64,000 nucleotides of DNA from Spirochaetota bacterium. Lineage in GTDB: Bacteria > Spirochaetota > UBA4802 > JAGODF01. The stretch spans positions 1 to 64,000 of the forward strand of contig JARKUF010000002.1 of assembly GCA_029974015.1 (NCBI GenBank), given 5' to 3'. Below the pieces are notes generated by a model. It was not told the DNA's origin. It made no database searches and saw nothing but the letters and a program-made list of their open reading frames with translations. This document shows, one piece after another, positions 17,222 through 27,265 of the stretch. The stretch's first letter is position 1. Every line of letters starts with the position of its first letter. A program made the position numbers and the translations under genes.

Positions 17222-19477
17222 TCAGGGCCGGCTTTTCAGGGCCTGCGCCAGGGCGCAGCTCAACTCGGTGATGTCGTAAGGTTTTAAAATCATTCCCCGG
17301 AAACCGTAGCGCCGGTAGTCCGACATGATCGGATTGTTGGAGTAGCCGCTCGAAACAAGGACCAGGGCCCCGTGGTCAAGCTCCAGGAGCTTTTCCACGC
17401 ATTCGCGCCCTCCCATGCCGTTTCGGATTGTGAGGTCCAGTATCACCGCGTCGAAGGGGTCGGCGCCCATCGCTTCCCTGTACAGCTTGAGGGCTTCCTC
17501 CCCGTCCCTCGCTGTTTTTACGGTATACCCTATCCGCTGGAGCATCTCCCTGCAAACATCCAGGATGGGGGGTTCATCGTCCATTACTAATATTTTGCCT
17601 TTTCCCGGAACGATGGCCCTCACCATGGGAGGAGGCACGGCGGCGCTTTTCGAAGAGGCGGGAAGATATATTTTGATAGTGGTCCCTTTTCCCTCCTGGG
17701 AAACGACGTGGAGGTCCCCTTTGTGGCGCTTTATAATGGAGTACGATGTGGCCAGCCCAAGCCCCATGCCGTTTTCTTTAAGGCTGAAGTAGGGCTCGAA
17801 AATCCTTGACATGTGCTCCCTGGGAATGCCCGTTCCCCGGTCGGCTACTGTGATGAGTATATAATTGCCCGGGGAAAGTCCCTTGTACTCCTTCTGGGAT
17901 GACGGCCCGTCTTTGATGGTGATATTCTTTGCGTCTATTGCGATGGCGCCGCCTTCCTGCATGGCCTGCTTGGCATTGAGAATGATGTTGTTTATCACCT
18001 GGCTGAGCTGGCCCTCGTCAGCCTCCAGGGGTAAGAGGTCTGGGTCGATGGAAAAGCGGCAGGTGATCTGGGAGCCGCTCAGGGCCAGGTTCGCGGTGTC
18101 GCCAAGGAGGGGCCCTATCTGAATGGTTTTTTTCACCGGTGCGCCTCCCCGGGAGAAGGTGAGGAGCTGCCTTGTCAGGTCCCGGGCCCTTTCCACCGAT
18201 TTTTCAGCTTCCAGGAGTTTGGCCTCGAGTTTTGCGTTTTCCGGTGCGTAAAATTTCGCCAGGGATATGTTGCCGAGAATTGCCGAGAGAATGTTGTTGA
18301 AATCGTGGGCAATGCCCCCTGCCAAAAGTCCGATCGATTCAAGTTTCTGGGCCCTGGCGAGTTCGCCTTCCGTCTTTTTCTTCTCTGTGATGTTGCGCAC
18401 TATGCCGATTACCTGGCCGCCGGGAATCGGGGTGTACCGTGATTCGAAATGCTCTTCATGCCCTCCAAGTTCCAGGGAATATTCCCTGGTAACGTTCTGG
18501 CTCCCGCCGAGCACGAGGGCGATACTTTCGATGGTGAGATCGGCCAGGAAGGGTGGGGTCACGTCCCGGATGTTTTTCCCTAAAATGCTGTCCCTCGGCA
18601 TGAGCAAGTCGCTTTCCTGGCCGGCAAGGGCATCAAGTATTATGCCGTTTTTGTCAAAACGGAAGAAGAGGTCTGGAATAGCCCGGAATATCGCCTGGAG
18701 TTCCGAGGCCCGGCTCCTCAACTCCTCATCGATTTTCTTGTATTCAGTTATGTCGAATGCGCTTCCCAGGACCGCGGGGCGTCCGTTCAGCTCGACTAAG
18801 GCCGCCCCGACGTCGGCCCAGCTTGTTTCGCCGTTTTTTTTTGTCACCTTGAACTGCATGCGTGAAGGGACGGAACGTCCCTGGAGGCGGTCGAAGCCCT
18901 GATGCATGATTTCATCGCGTTCATCGGGATGGATGAGTTCCCAGAACCGCATACGGTATAATTCTTCCTTTGAAAAGCCAGTAAGATTTTCCGTAGCGCT
19001 GTTGACATATTTGAAGGCTTCGTCCTGCCAGATAAAGATGGCGCTGGGCGAGCTTTCGGCCAGCGCCTGAAAGCGCGCCTCGTTTTCCCTGAGAATTGCC
19101 AGTATCCGGAGGCGTTCCGATACGTCCCTGGCGCTGACAATGATACCTTCGACCGCGGGATTTTCCAACTGGTTAATTCCTGCCCACTCCATGGAAATCC
19201 AGGCGCCATCGGACCGGAGGCAACGGAATTCTCCGGTCCGGTGCTCCCCGGGAAAAGTGCCTATCTTTTCGAGGAAGTCCTGCGCTGATTTCCGATCGTC
19301 GGGGTGTACAAGTTCGAGGAGGTTTTGGACCGGGACCTGGTCCCCGGCATACCCGAGGGCGGTTAAGCCTGATGGGCTCGCGAAGAGGCAGGCGCCGTCC
19401 GGTTTTACGACGGCCATGAGGTCCGGCGAATGGTCAACCATGGCGCGGAAGAACTCTTTTCCGCCATGCTCTGTCAT
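17222..19477 (-). CDS. PAS-domain hybrid sensor histidine kinase with C-terminal receiver
   Basis: Multiple PAS domains; GGIAHDFNNILSAILGN H-box; RGTGIPREHMSRIFEPYFSLKENGMGLGLA; KILVMDDEPP...AVILDLTIRNGMGG receiver. Confidence 0.92.
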   Translation of the reverse strand: MTEHGGKEFFRAMVDHSPDLMAVVKPDGACLFASPSGLTALGYAGDQVPVQNLLELVHPDDRKSAQDFLEKIGTFPGEHRTGEFRCLRSDGAWISMEWAGINQLENPAVEGIIVSARDVSERLRILAILRENEARFQALAESSPSAIFIWQDEAFKYVNSATENLTGFSKEELYRMRFWELIHPDERDEIMHQGFDRLQGRSVPSRMQFKVTKKNGETSWADVGAALVELNGRPAVLGSAFDITEYKKIDEELRSRASELQAIFRAIPDLFFRFDKNGIILDALAGQESDLLMPRDSILGKNIRDVTPPFLADLTIESIALVLGGSQNVTREYSLELGGHEEHFESRYTPIPGGQVIGIVRNITEKKKTEGELARAQKLESIGLLAGGIAHDFNNILSAILGNISLAKFYAPENAKLEAKLLEAEKSVERARDLTRQLLTFSRGGAPVKKTIQIGPLLGDTANLALSGSQITCRFSIDPDLLPLEADEGQLSQVINNIILNAKQAMQEGGAIAIDAKNITIKDGPSSQKEYKGLSPGNYILITVADRGTGIPREHMSRIFEPYFSLKENGMGLGLATSYSIIKRHKGDLHVVSQEGKGTTIKIYLPASSKSAAVPPPMVRAIVPGKGKILVMDDEPPILDVCREMLQRIGYTVKTARDGEEALKLYREAMGADPFDAVILDLTIRNGMGGRECVEKLLELDHGALVLVSSGYSNNPIMSDYRRYGFRGMILKPYDITELSCALAQALKSRP

Positions 19478-19656
19478 GACGCATCTCCCGGAAGGGTTTT
19501 CCTCAAAGTATTGATCATGGTATTGATCATGGTATTGAGCATTGGCCCGCGGTTACAGCGGGGACGGCACTTTGGATTATTCGTATTGTACGTACCGTTT
19601 GGCCAAATTTGCAAGAAGAAAAAAATCAAAAACCCTGCCTTGCGAGCTATCTTATT

Positions 19657-19691
19657 GGTTTTCCCGCCCGCCTTCGGCGGGCGGGAAAACC
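19657..19691. repeat. Composite palindromic repeat, copy 6 (GC hairpin)
   Basis: GGTTTTCCCGCCCGCC-TTC-GGCGGGCGGGAAAACC perfect 16-bp stem. Confidence 0.85.
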
Positions 19692-19807
19692 ATATTTTTG
19701 AGCTTGCTTAAAGTTTTTTTTGGGGGGGGGCCCTTATGTCGCCAAAAAGTGCTAATGTAATAATTTGTTTTTCCGATTGATATAACAGGAAAAGGAAGAG
19801 GAATGCC

Positions 19808-20236
19808 ATGTTTGAAAACAGCGGAATGATGAGGGTAAACTACCTGCTGGAAAGGGGGCTCGACGTGGAGTCCATGCGCAGGCGGGTCATTGCCAATAAT
19901 ATCGCGAATGTTGACGTCCCCCATTTCAAAAGGAGCGAAGTGAATTTTGAAAGCGAACTTCGCCGGGTAATCGATTTCAACCAGGGACAGGACGGCAGAT
20001 ATCCCGGCGTGGTTACGGACCCGAGGCATATCCCCTTCTATGTGGAAAGGGACATCAGGTCGGTTACGCCCAGGGTTAATCTGGACTACAATACCACCAT
20101 GCGAAACGACGGGAACAATGTGGACATAGAGAAGGAAATCGTCGATACGGCGAAAAACCAGATGCGGTACAACGCCATGGTGACGGGGCTTAGCAACAAT
20201 TTCAGGATGCTCAAAATCGCCATGAGGCAGATATAA
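19808..20236 (+). CDS. flgB: Flagellar basal-body rod protein FlgB
   Basis: RRRVIANNIANVDVPHFKRSEVNFESEL; followed by flgC. Confidence 0.93.
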   Translation: MFENSGMMRVNYLLERGLDVESMRRRVIANNIANVDVPHFKRSEVNFESELRRVIDFNQGQDGRYPGVVTDPRHIPFYVERDIRSVTPRVNLDYNTTMRNDGNNVDIEKEIVDTAKNQMRYNAMVTGLSNNFRMLKIAMRQI

Positions 20237-20248
20237 GGGGTGGCGTAG

Positions 20249-20713
20249 ATGGGAATGTTCGACGGGTTTAACATAGCGGCCTCGGGCCTTACGGCCCAGC
20301 GGCTCCGCATGGACGTGATTAGCAATAATATCGCCAACGCAACTACCACCAGGACCCCCGAGGGGGGGGCGTATCGCAGGCGGAGGATCATCTTCGCCCC
20401 GGTGAACGTGCGTCCGAACTACAAGTCGCCCCTGGTGCCCGAGCGCATAGAGTCGGGCCTCGGAAGGGGGGTGAGGGTGATAAAAATCGAAAACGACGAA
20501 TCGCCCTTCCGTCTGGTGTACGATCCTTCACATCCCGATGCCATCCAGATAGGGCCGAAACAGGGGTATGTTGAGATGCCAAATGTCAATGTGGTGACGG
20601 AGATGACGGACCTTATATCGGCGTCGCGCTCCTATGAAGCGAACATAACCATGATTAACAGTGAAAGGACCATGTTCAACCGGGCCCTGGAGCTTGGCAG
20701 GATTTCGGGATAA
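20249..20713 (+). CDS. flgC: Flagellar basal-body rod protein FlgC
   Basis: GFNIAASGLTAQRLRMDVISNNIANATTTRTPEGGAYRRRR; C-terminal SASRSYEANITMIN. Confidence 0.94.
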   Translation: MGMFDGFNIAASGLTAQRLRMDVISNNIANATTTRTPEGGAYRRRRIIFAPVNVRPNYKSPLVPERIESGLGRGVRVIKIENDESPFRLVYDPSHPDAIQIGPKQGYVEMPNVNVVTEMTDLISASRSYEANITMINSERTMFNRALELGRISG

Positions 20714-20883
20714 TGGATAATGGATAATGGGAGGATGTATATGAACAGGGAAGTGATAGGAAAGCTTGAAACTCATGTTTCCCATGACCTTTCATTCAGG
20801 GGGGTTTTGAGGAAGGAATACGCAGTGAAGGATTATACTGTCTTCTGTCCTCATTCGGCGGTCATGGAACAGCGGAACCATTA

Positions 20884-20945
20884 AAGGCAATCTCTAAGAA
20901 TTAGGTTTTCCCGCCCGCCGAAGGGGGTCTGGAAAACCCCGGTTA
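20884..20945. repeat. Composite palindromic repeat, decayed copy 7 within the flagellar cluster
   Basis: ggcaatctctaagaattaggttttcccgcccgccgaagggggtctggaaaacc; broken stem. Confidence 0.7.
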
Positions 20946-20969
20946 AATGTATCCATATAGAAAAGGAGT

Positions 20970-21299
20970 GTGAGCATGATGAACGTGAGGATGGCCGAAG
21001 GACATATAGTACAATTGAGGACCAGCAATCCGCTTCATTACGATGACCGGCGTTCCGCTGCGCCCACGGATGACGCCGCAGGCACTTTCGCTGAAGCTCT
21101 TACCAGGGCCATCGGCACGGTCAACGATCTCCAGGTGGAATCCGAAAACCTCTCCCGGAGGATGATCACGGAGCCCGAATCGGTGAACATCCATACGGTG
21201 ATGATCGCGGCGCAAAAAGCGGAGGTGGCCCTGAGCTTCACCAGGTCCATCCGGGATGAAATGGTAAGGACGGTTCGGGAGCTGATGAACCTTAGATAA
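20970..21299 (+). CDS. fliE: Flagellar hook-basal body complex protein FliE
   Basis: C-terminal PESVNIHTVMIAAQKAEVALSFTRSIRDEMVRTVRELMNLR. Confidence 0.92.
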   Translation: MSMMNVRMAEGHIVQLRTSNPLHYDDRRSAAPTDDAAGTFAEALTRAIGTVNDLQVESENLSRRMITEPESVNIHTVMIAAQKAEVALSFTRSIRDEMVRTVRELMNLR

Positions 21300-21310
21300 G
21301 GGTAAAGGCG

Positions 21311-21341
21311 GGAAAGGCGGCCGTGGGCCGCCTTTCCTGTT
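21311..21341 (+). terminator. Putative hairpin terminator after fliE
   Basis: GGAAAGGCGGCC-GTG-GGCCGCCTTTCC perfect 12-bp stem; short T tract. Confidence 0.5.
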
Positions 21342-21590
21342 TGCGGGAAGCAGAGCGGACAAGGAAAAGAGCAGGCTTGCCGGGGGCCGTAGCAGGGTTG
21401 ATGAATACATTTTTTTTACCATTTTTCGATATTAGACTGATTTTTTTGTTTACATTTTTTTTATTTATATGCAGAATGTATTATGTCTCTTTATATCGGT
21501 TGCCGGAGAATCTCCCGCCGTATCGGGGCGGTCCAATCCGGCATGCTCGTTATTCGCTCCTGACGGCGCAATGGGGGAGGGGGGTGTCGG

Positions 21591-23288
21591 ATGGATTTTT
21601 TACGAAACCTGCTTAATCAACTGAAAGAACTCTTCGGGAAGCTCGATACCACGAAGAAAATCATCATCGGCGTCGTCCTGGGCGTTGTCGTGGTGTCATT
21701 CATCGTGCTGTTTTCCGTTTCAAGCGAACAGCAGCGGGTGATGCTTTTTTCAGAGCTCGATTCGGCGGAATTTGGGCAGGTAACGAAGAAACTCGACGAA
21801 ATGGGGTATCGCTATTCGACAGGCGGCACCACGTCGATCTATGTGAATTCCGCGGAAAAAGATATTATCATGACGAAGCTTGCCCAGGAGAGCATGATTC
21901 CCAAGGGCATACCCGGGTGGAAACTTTTTGACATATCAAAATGGACGGAAACGGACAGGGAGCTCGATGTAAAATACATGCGGGCCCTTCGCGGCGAAAT
22001 CAAGCGGCATATCGAATCGTTGACCAATATAGAAAGGGCCAATGTGGAAATCGCCATCACGAAGGACGATCTGTATGTGGAAAAGGACGATGGGTACACC
22101 GCCGCGGTATCTGTTTACCTCGCGCCGGGATATGACAAGCTGTCCAAGAAGGAAGTGAAAGGGATACAGTATCTGGTGTCCCGGGCCGTGGGTAACAAGC
22201 TGAAGCCGGAGAATGTCACCATCACCGATGAGTTCGGGAAAATCATCTCCGACTTTGAGGACGACTTCGACGCCGCCAAGGCGGAATTCACCCTTTTGCA
22301 ATATCGCCAGCGCATCGAGGAAAAAGTGCGCGCCAATTTGATGTCTGACATCAGAAAGGGGCTTGAAAAAGTCTTTTCTCCGGACCGCATACAGATTGTG
22401 CGCCTGAACATGGCGTTTAACTGGGACAAGGTGACCGAAGACCGGGAAGAGTACTCCCCCGTGGAGATGGAAAAGGACAATCCGGCGACCCCCTATTCGG
22501 AGCGCAAGGTGAAGGACTCCCTCACGGTTTCGGAGAAGACCACCCGGGAGGAGTTTCAGGGCCACGGGTGGAACCCGGAAGGGCCCGCCGGGACCGAGGG
22601 TAATAAGCCTCCGGGGTATAAGGCCAGCGACGACCAGTTTGCAAAATATAAAAAATCGGAAAAAATCCGCAATCAGGCCGTCAATAAAAGCGTTAAGAAA
22701 ATCCTGCGTGAGCCCTACAATATCACCGGAGTGTCCGTGGCCATCGCGGTTGACGGGCGGCAGGACCTTCCTCGTAATCCCGAAGGGGCCTACGATCTTG
22801 ATCCGACGAAACGCCCGGTCCAGATTGCCCTAACCAAGGAGGAGCTCAAGCAGGCGGAAAACATCGTCAAGAAGGCCATAAACTACAACGAGGCCCGGGG
22901 CGACCAGGTGGCGGTTGAAAACATCATGTTTGACCGCGAGACCGAATGGCGCGCACTGCGGGACGAGTACGCCAGGAAGGAACAGCTTAAACGAATGCTC
23001 CTTGCGGCCCTTATCGGCGTTTTTGCGCTCTTTCTCGGGGTGATTCTCTACAGGGCCGTCAGCAAGGAGCTGGCGCGGCGCCGGCGGTTGCGGGAAGAGG
23101 AGCTGGCCCGGGAACAGCAGCGCATGCGCGAGGCGGCCCTGCGGGCCGCCGAGGAAGAGGGCGTGGAGGTGGAGCTCTCCCTGGAGGAAAAGGCGAGGCT
23201 GGAGCTTCAGGAAAACGCCATCAACCTCGCCAGGGAGCGCCCGGACGATGTGGCGGCCCTGCTGCGGACATGGCTGGCCGAGGAATAA
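21591..23288 (+). CDS. fliF: Flagellar M-ring protein FliF
   Basis: N-terminal TM, GWKLFDISKWTETDRELDVKYMRALRGEIKRHIESLTNIERANVEIA. Confidence 0.95.
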   Translation: MDFLRNLLNQLKELFGKLDTTKKIIIGVVLGVVVVSFIVLFSVSSEQQRVMLFSELDSAEFGQVTKKLDEMGYRYSTGGTTSIYVNSAEKDIIMTKLAQESMIPKGIPGWKLFDISKWTETDRELDVKYMRALRGEIKRHIESLTNIERANVEIAITKDDLYVEKDDGYTAAVSVYLAPGYDKLSKKEVKGIQYLVSRAVGNKLKPENVTITDEFGKIISDFEDDFDAAKAEFTLLQYRQRIEEKVRANLMSDIRKGLEKVFSPDRIQIVRLNMAFNWDKVTEDREEYSPVEMEKDNPATPYSERKVKDSLTVSEKTTREEFQGHGWNPEGPAGTEGNKPPGYKASDDQFAKYKKSEKIRNQAVNKSVKKILREPYNITGVSVAIAVDGRQDLPRNPEGAYDLDPTKRPVQIALTKEELKQAENIVKKAINYNEARGDQVAVENIMFDRETEWRALRDEYARKEQLKRMLLAALIGVFALFLGVILYRAVSKELARRRRLREEELAREQQRMREAALRAAEEEGVEVELSLEEKARLELQENAINLARERPDDVAALLRTWLAEE

Positions 23289-23402
23289 GAATTCGGAGTG
23301 TTTCCGGAATGTGTGGATATTATTTGACGTTTTTACGCCAATGCGTACTATAGCAGGGTGAGGGCCCCGGGCGCTTTTTATTACGGTATCGAGGTAGCGT
23401 AC

Positions 23403-24419
23403 ATGCTTCAATCCAAGAAGTCACAGCTTACGGGGAGGCAGAAGGCGGCGATTTTTCTCGTTACGCTCGGTACCGACGTGTCTTCCGAGATATTCAAACA
23501 TCTTCGTGAAGACGAGATAGAACAACTGACTTTTGAGATAGCCCGCCTGGATAAAATAGAGCCCGAGGAAAAGGACAGGGTTCTCCAGGAGTTCCAGGAA
23601 CTGATGATGGCCCAGGGGTTTATCACCTCCGGTGGGATAGATTACGCACGGGAGGTCCTTGAACGGGCACTGGGGACACAGAAGGCCATCGATATCGTGA
23701 ACCGCCTCACATCGAGCCTCCAGGTGCGCCCCTTCGACTTTATTCGGCGCACGGACCCGAGCCATCTTTTGAACTTCATCCAGGGCGAACATCCCCAGAC
23801 AATCGCGCTGATACTCGCATATCTTGACCCAAACAAGGGGGCCCAGATCCTCTCTGGACTCAGTCACCAGATACAGGCAGATGTGGCAAAGCGGATTGCC
23901 ACGATGGACCGAACTTCGCCGGACGTTCTACGCGAAGTAGAGCGCGTCCTGGAAAGAAAGCTCTCCACTCTTGCCAGCGAGGACTACACATCCGCCGGCG
24001 GTATAGACTCTATCGTAGAGGTCCTGAACAATGTGGACCGCGGAACGGAGAAAATCATCATTGAAGCCCTGGAGGAAGAGGACCCGGAGCTTGCCGAGGA
24101 AATCAAAAAGCGCATGTTCGTCTTTGAGGACATCGTTCTTCTGGACGACCGCTCAATCCAGAAGGTCCTTCGGGAGGTTGACAGCCAGGACCTCGCAAAG
24201 GCCCTCAAGGGCGTAGATGCCGAGGTGCAGGAGAAGATATTCAGGAACATGTCGAAACGCGCATCGTCCCTCCTTCGGGAGGACATGGATTTTATGGGCC
24301 CCATCCGCCTCCGTGACGTGGAAGAGGCCCAGCAGAAGATCGTTAACATAATCAGAAAACTGGAGGAAGCCGGAGACATCATTGTTGCGCGCGCCGGCGA
24401 GGAGGAGCTCATTGTCTAG
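23403..24419 (+). CDS. fliG: Flagellar motor switch protein FliG
   Basis: TGRQKAAIFLVTLGTDVSSEIFKHL; EHPQTIALILAYLDPNKGAQILSGL; MSKRASSLLREDMDFMGPIRLRDVEEAQQKIV. Confidence 0.96.
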   Translation: MLQSKKSQLTGRQKAAIFLVTLGTDVSSEIFKHLREDEIEQLTFEIARLDKIEPEEKDRVLQEFQELMMAQGFITSGGIDYAREVLERALGTQKAIDIVNRLTSSLQVRPFDFIRRTDPSHLLNFIQGEHPQTIALILAYLDPNKGAQILSGLSHQIQADVAKRIATMDRTSPDVLREVERVLERKLSTLASEDYTSAGGIDSIVEVLNNVDRGTEKIIIEALEEEDPELAEEIKKRMFVFEDIVLLDDRSIQKVLREVDSQDLAKALKGVDAEVQEKIFRNMSKRASSLLREDMDFMGPIRLRDVEEAQQKIVNIIRKLEEAGDIIVARAGEEELIV

Positions 24420-24435
24420 ACTGGTTTTCAAACCG

Positions 24436-25338
24436 ATGGAAATACATATTTCCGGCGCCCCCAAGCAGGTTGAGCTTCCCGATAAATATCAAAAAAACGT
24501 CATGACCGACGAGGAGTACCGCGAGTTTGAACTCGATGAGAACGGTAATCCCATAGACGTCTACCAGGGGCCCTCCATTGAGGAGATGGAAGCGGAGCTG
24601 GAGCGGTATCGCCGAGAGACGGAAGAGGAAGTCAAAACCATGCTCGCCGATGCCCAGGCAAGGGCAAAGCAGATAGAGGAGGACGGGAAAAAGGCGGCCT
24701 TTCAGGAGCTCCAGAACGCCCGGGAACAGATCAAGGTGGAAATGGAGAAGCAGACGATCGACTCCGAGCGCGAGATAGAGCGCGCCAAGTTCGAAGCGGA
24801 AAAGATCATCAAGGAGGCCGAACTGAAGGTTTCCGAGATAGAGCACGAGGCGTACAAGAAGGGATATGAGTCGGGTCGCGAGGAAGGATACAAAGAAGGC
24901 CAGGCCGAAGTGATGCGCCTCATCGACCGCCTGGGGACCATCGTTTCCACGGCGGTGGACATACGAGATGAAATAATCCGCTCCTCAGAACGGCTCATGT
25001 CAGAGATGATCCTCATGATCGCAAGGAAGGTGATCAAAGACGAGATCGTAGAGCGCAGGGAAGTCGTCATCAACAACATAAAAGAGGCGATCCGCCGCGT
25101 GAAGGACCGGGACCGGATCGACATACGCGTCAATTTCGCCGACCTGGATATGACCACGGCCCACAAGGACGAGCTGATCAAGATGATGGAATCCCTGAAG
25201 AAGGTGAATATTTACGAGGATTCCAGGGTGGATCGCGGCGGATGTATAATCGAGACCGACGTTGGCGCCATCGACGCCCGCATCTCAACGCAGCTTGACA
25301 CCATTGAAGAAGCTATCAGGAACACGAGCACGCTTTAG
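24436..25338 (+). CDS. fliH: Flagellar assembly protein FliH
   Basis: Charged coiled-coil N-terminus, YKKGYESGREEGYKEGQAE, position between fliG and fliI. Confidence 0.88.
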   Translation: MEIHISGAPKQVELPDKYQKNVMTDEEYREFELDENGNPIDVYQGPSIEEMEAELERYRRETEEEVKTMLADAQARAKQIEEDGKKAAFQELQNAREQIKVEMEKQTIDSEREIERAKFEAEKIIKEAELKVSEIEHEAYKKGYESGREEGYKEGQAEVMRLIDRLGTIVSTAVDIRDEIIRSSERLMSEMILMIARKVIKDEIVERREVVINNIKEAIRRVKDRDRIDIRVNFADLDMTTAHKDELIKMMESLKKVNIYEDSRVDRGGCIIETDVGAIDARISTQLDTIEEAIRNTSTL

Positions 25339-25352
25339 GCGGGTTTATACAG

Positions 25353-26750
25353 ATGGTAAGGATCCTTCCCCATGAAAAAGTGGATGTCCTCGCTAAGTAC
25401 CGGGACATCATCGAAGAGGTGGACGTAGTCCGCCGCATCGGAAAGGTGGAGCGGATTGCGGGACTCACCATCGAGTCGGCGGGCCCCGCCGTGAAATACG
25501 GAGAGCTCTGCAAGATTAAACTCGAAAGCGGGGACTACCTTTTTGCGGAAGTCGTGGGCCTCAATAAAAACAGACTTGTCCTCATGCCGATTGGAGACAT
25601 GAGGGGAGTGACCGTGGGGGCCCTGGTATTAGACGCCGGGTCCGCCATGACGGTCCCAGTTGGTGACGCCCTGTTAGGAAGGGTCATATCCGGCACAGGG
25701 CGGCCCCTGGACGGCAAGGGGGAACTGTACACGAAGACGCGCTATCCCGTCGATTCCCGCCCCGCCAACCCCCTCCAGCGGACCCTCATTACCGAGCCGC
25801 TCTCCGTGGGAATAAGGGCCATCGACGGCCTTCTCACTGTGGGACGAGGCCAGCGCATAGGAATTTTTTCCGGCTCCGGGGTGGGGAAATCCACCCTTCT
25901 GGCGATGATGGCGCGGTATACCGACGCGGACGTGAACGTTATCGCCCTCATCGGCGAGCGGGGAAGGGAAGTCCGCGACTTCGTCGACAAGGAGCTGGGG
26001 GCCGACGGCCTCAAGCGCTCGGTGGTCGTGGTGGCGACGTCGGACCAGCCTCCTATGGTGCGGATACGGGGGGCTTTCACGGCCCATTCCGTGGCCGAGT
26101 ATTTCCGCGACCAGGGTTTGAGCGTGAACCTGCTCATGGATTCGGTGACGCGCTTCGCCCTGGCGCAGCGCGAGGTGGGGCTCGCCACGGGCGAGCCTTC
26201 GGCGACGCGGGGTTTTCCTCCTTCGGTGTTCTCCCTTCTTCCGAGGCTTTTAGAACGGGCGGGGACACGTGAGGGGGGCGGAAGTATCACCGGCTTTTAT
26301 ACGGTCCTCGTTGAAGCCGACGACATGAATGAACCCATAGCCGACACGGTGCGGGGCATCCTTGACGGGCATATCGTCCTGGATAGGGAGCTGGCGCACC
26401 GGAACCATTATCCCGCCATCGACGTCCTCGGTTCCATCTCCCGGTGCATGAAGGATGTGGTGGACCGGGAGCACCGGGACGCGGCGAACCGTTTTCGCGA
26501 GCTTTTGGCGGCGTACCGGAATTCCGAGGACCTCATCACCCTGGGGGCGTATAAGCGCGGCTCCGACACTATGGTGGACCGCGCCATCGATATGCGGGAG
26601 GCCATGAACTCGTTCTTGAAACAGGATATTTACGAAAAGGACACTTTCGACGCCATAGCTAAGCGTCTGAAGGGGTTCTTTGAAAAAGAGGGAAGGGCGG
26701 CGCCCCAGGAGAGGGTGAGGACGCCGTACTTTGCTCCGGTGAGGCGTTAA
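25353..26750 (+). CDS. fliI: Flagellar-specific ATPase FliI
   Basis: GQRIGIFSGSGVGKSTLLAMMARY Walker A; ALIGERGREVRDFV. Confidence 0.96.
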   Translation: MVRILPHEKVDVLAKYRDIIEEVDVVRRIGKVERIAGLTIESAGPAVKYGELCKIKLESGDYLFAEVVGLNKNRLVLMPIGDMRGVTVGALVLDAGSAMTVPVGDALLGRVISGTGRPLDGKGELYTKTRYPVDSRPANPLQRTLITEPLSVGIRAIDGLLTVGRGQRIGIFSGSGVGKSTLLAMMARYTDADVNVIALIGERGREVRDFVDKELGADGLKRSVVVVATSDQPPMVRIRGAFTAHSVAEYFRDQGLSVNLLMDSVTRFALAQREVGLATGEPSATRGFPPSVFSLLPRLLERAGTREGGGSITGFYTVLVEADDMNEPIADTVRGILDGHIVLDRELAHRNHYPAIDVLGSISRCMKDVVDREHRDAANRFRELLAAYRNSEDLITLGAYKRGSDTMVDRAIDMREAMNSFLKQDIYEKDTFDAIAKRLKGFFEKEGRAAPQERVRTPYFAPVRR

Positions 26751-26793
26751 GTTTTTAAATGAAAGGGCACTGGTGCGGCACTCACAATAAAAC

Positions 26794-27255
26794 ATGAAAA
26801 AATTCAAGTTCAAACTGCAGACCCTCCTGGACCTCAGGGAAGCCCGGGAGAAGGAGATAAAAAACGAGCTGGCTGCGCTTTTGTCCATCCAGAATATTGA
26901 ACGGATGAAACAGGAAGAGTTTCGTGCGAAGATGGCGGCTGAAAGCGGGCGGTTTGCCGGGAAGATGCGGAAAGGGGACTTTTCCTACGCGGAGTCGAGG
27001 ATGTACGAGCGCTTTGTCGAGTTTGGCCACAGGGTTATTGAGGTGGCGCAGCAGAGGATCGACGCTATGGAGGGTGAAATATCGAAAGTCCGGGAACGCC
27101 TTGTGGAGGCGTCGCGTGAGAAGCGCATCGTGGAAAAGCTCAGGGAGAGGAAGAAGGAGGAATACCTTTACGAGTTGAACCGGGAGATCGCAAAGGAGAA
27201 CGATGACGCGAACCAGAAGCTCTTCCAGCGAAGAATTCGGGAACAGGCCATGTGA
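26794..27255 (+). CDS. fliJ: Flagellar export protein FliJ
   Basis: MKKFKFKLQTLLDLREAREKEIKNELA coiled coil, adjacent to fliI. Confidence 0.85.
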   Translation: MKKFKFKLQTLLDLREAREKEIKNELAALLSIQNIERMKQEEFRAKMAAESGRFAGKMRKGDFSYAESRMYERFVEFGHRVIEVAQQRIDAMEGEISKVRERLVEASREKRIVEKLRERKKEEYLYELNREIAKENDDANQKLFQRRIREQAM

Positions 27256-27265
27256 GGAAGCCGCG

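Noticed and set aside
19652-20029. Small ORFs running through the palindromic repeats (peptides such as FPPAEGGRENQ/FSRPPSAGGK)
   Set aside because: The shared peptides come from translating the repeat DNA, not from homologous proteins.
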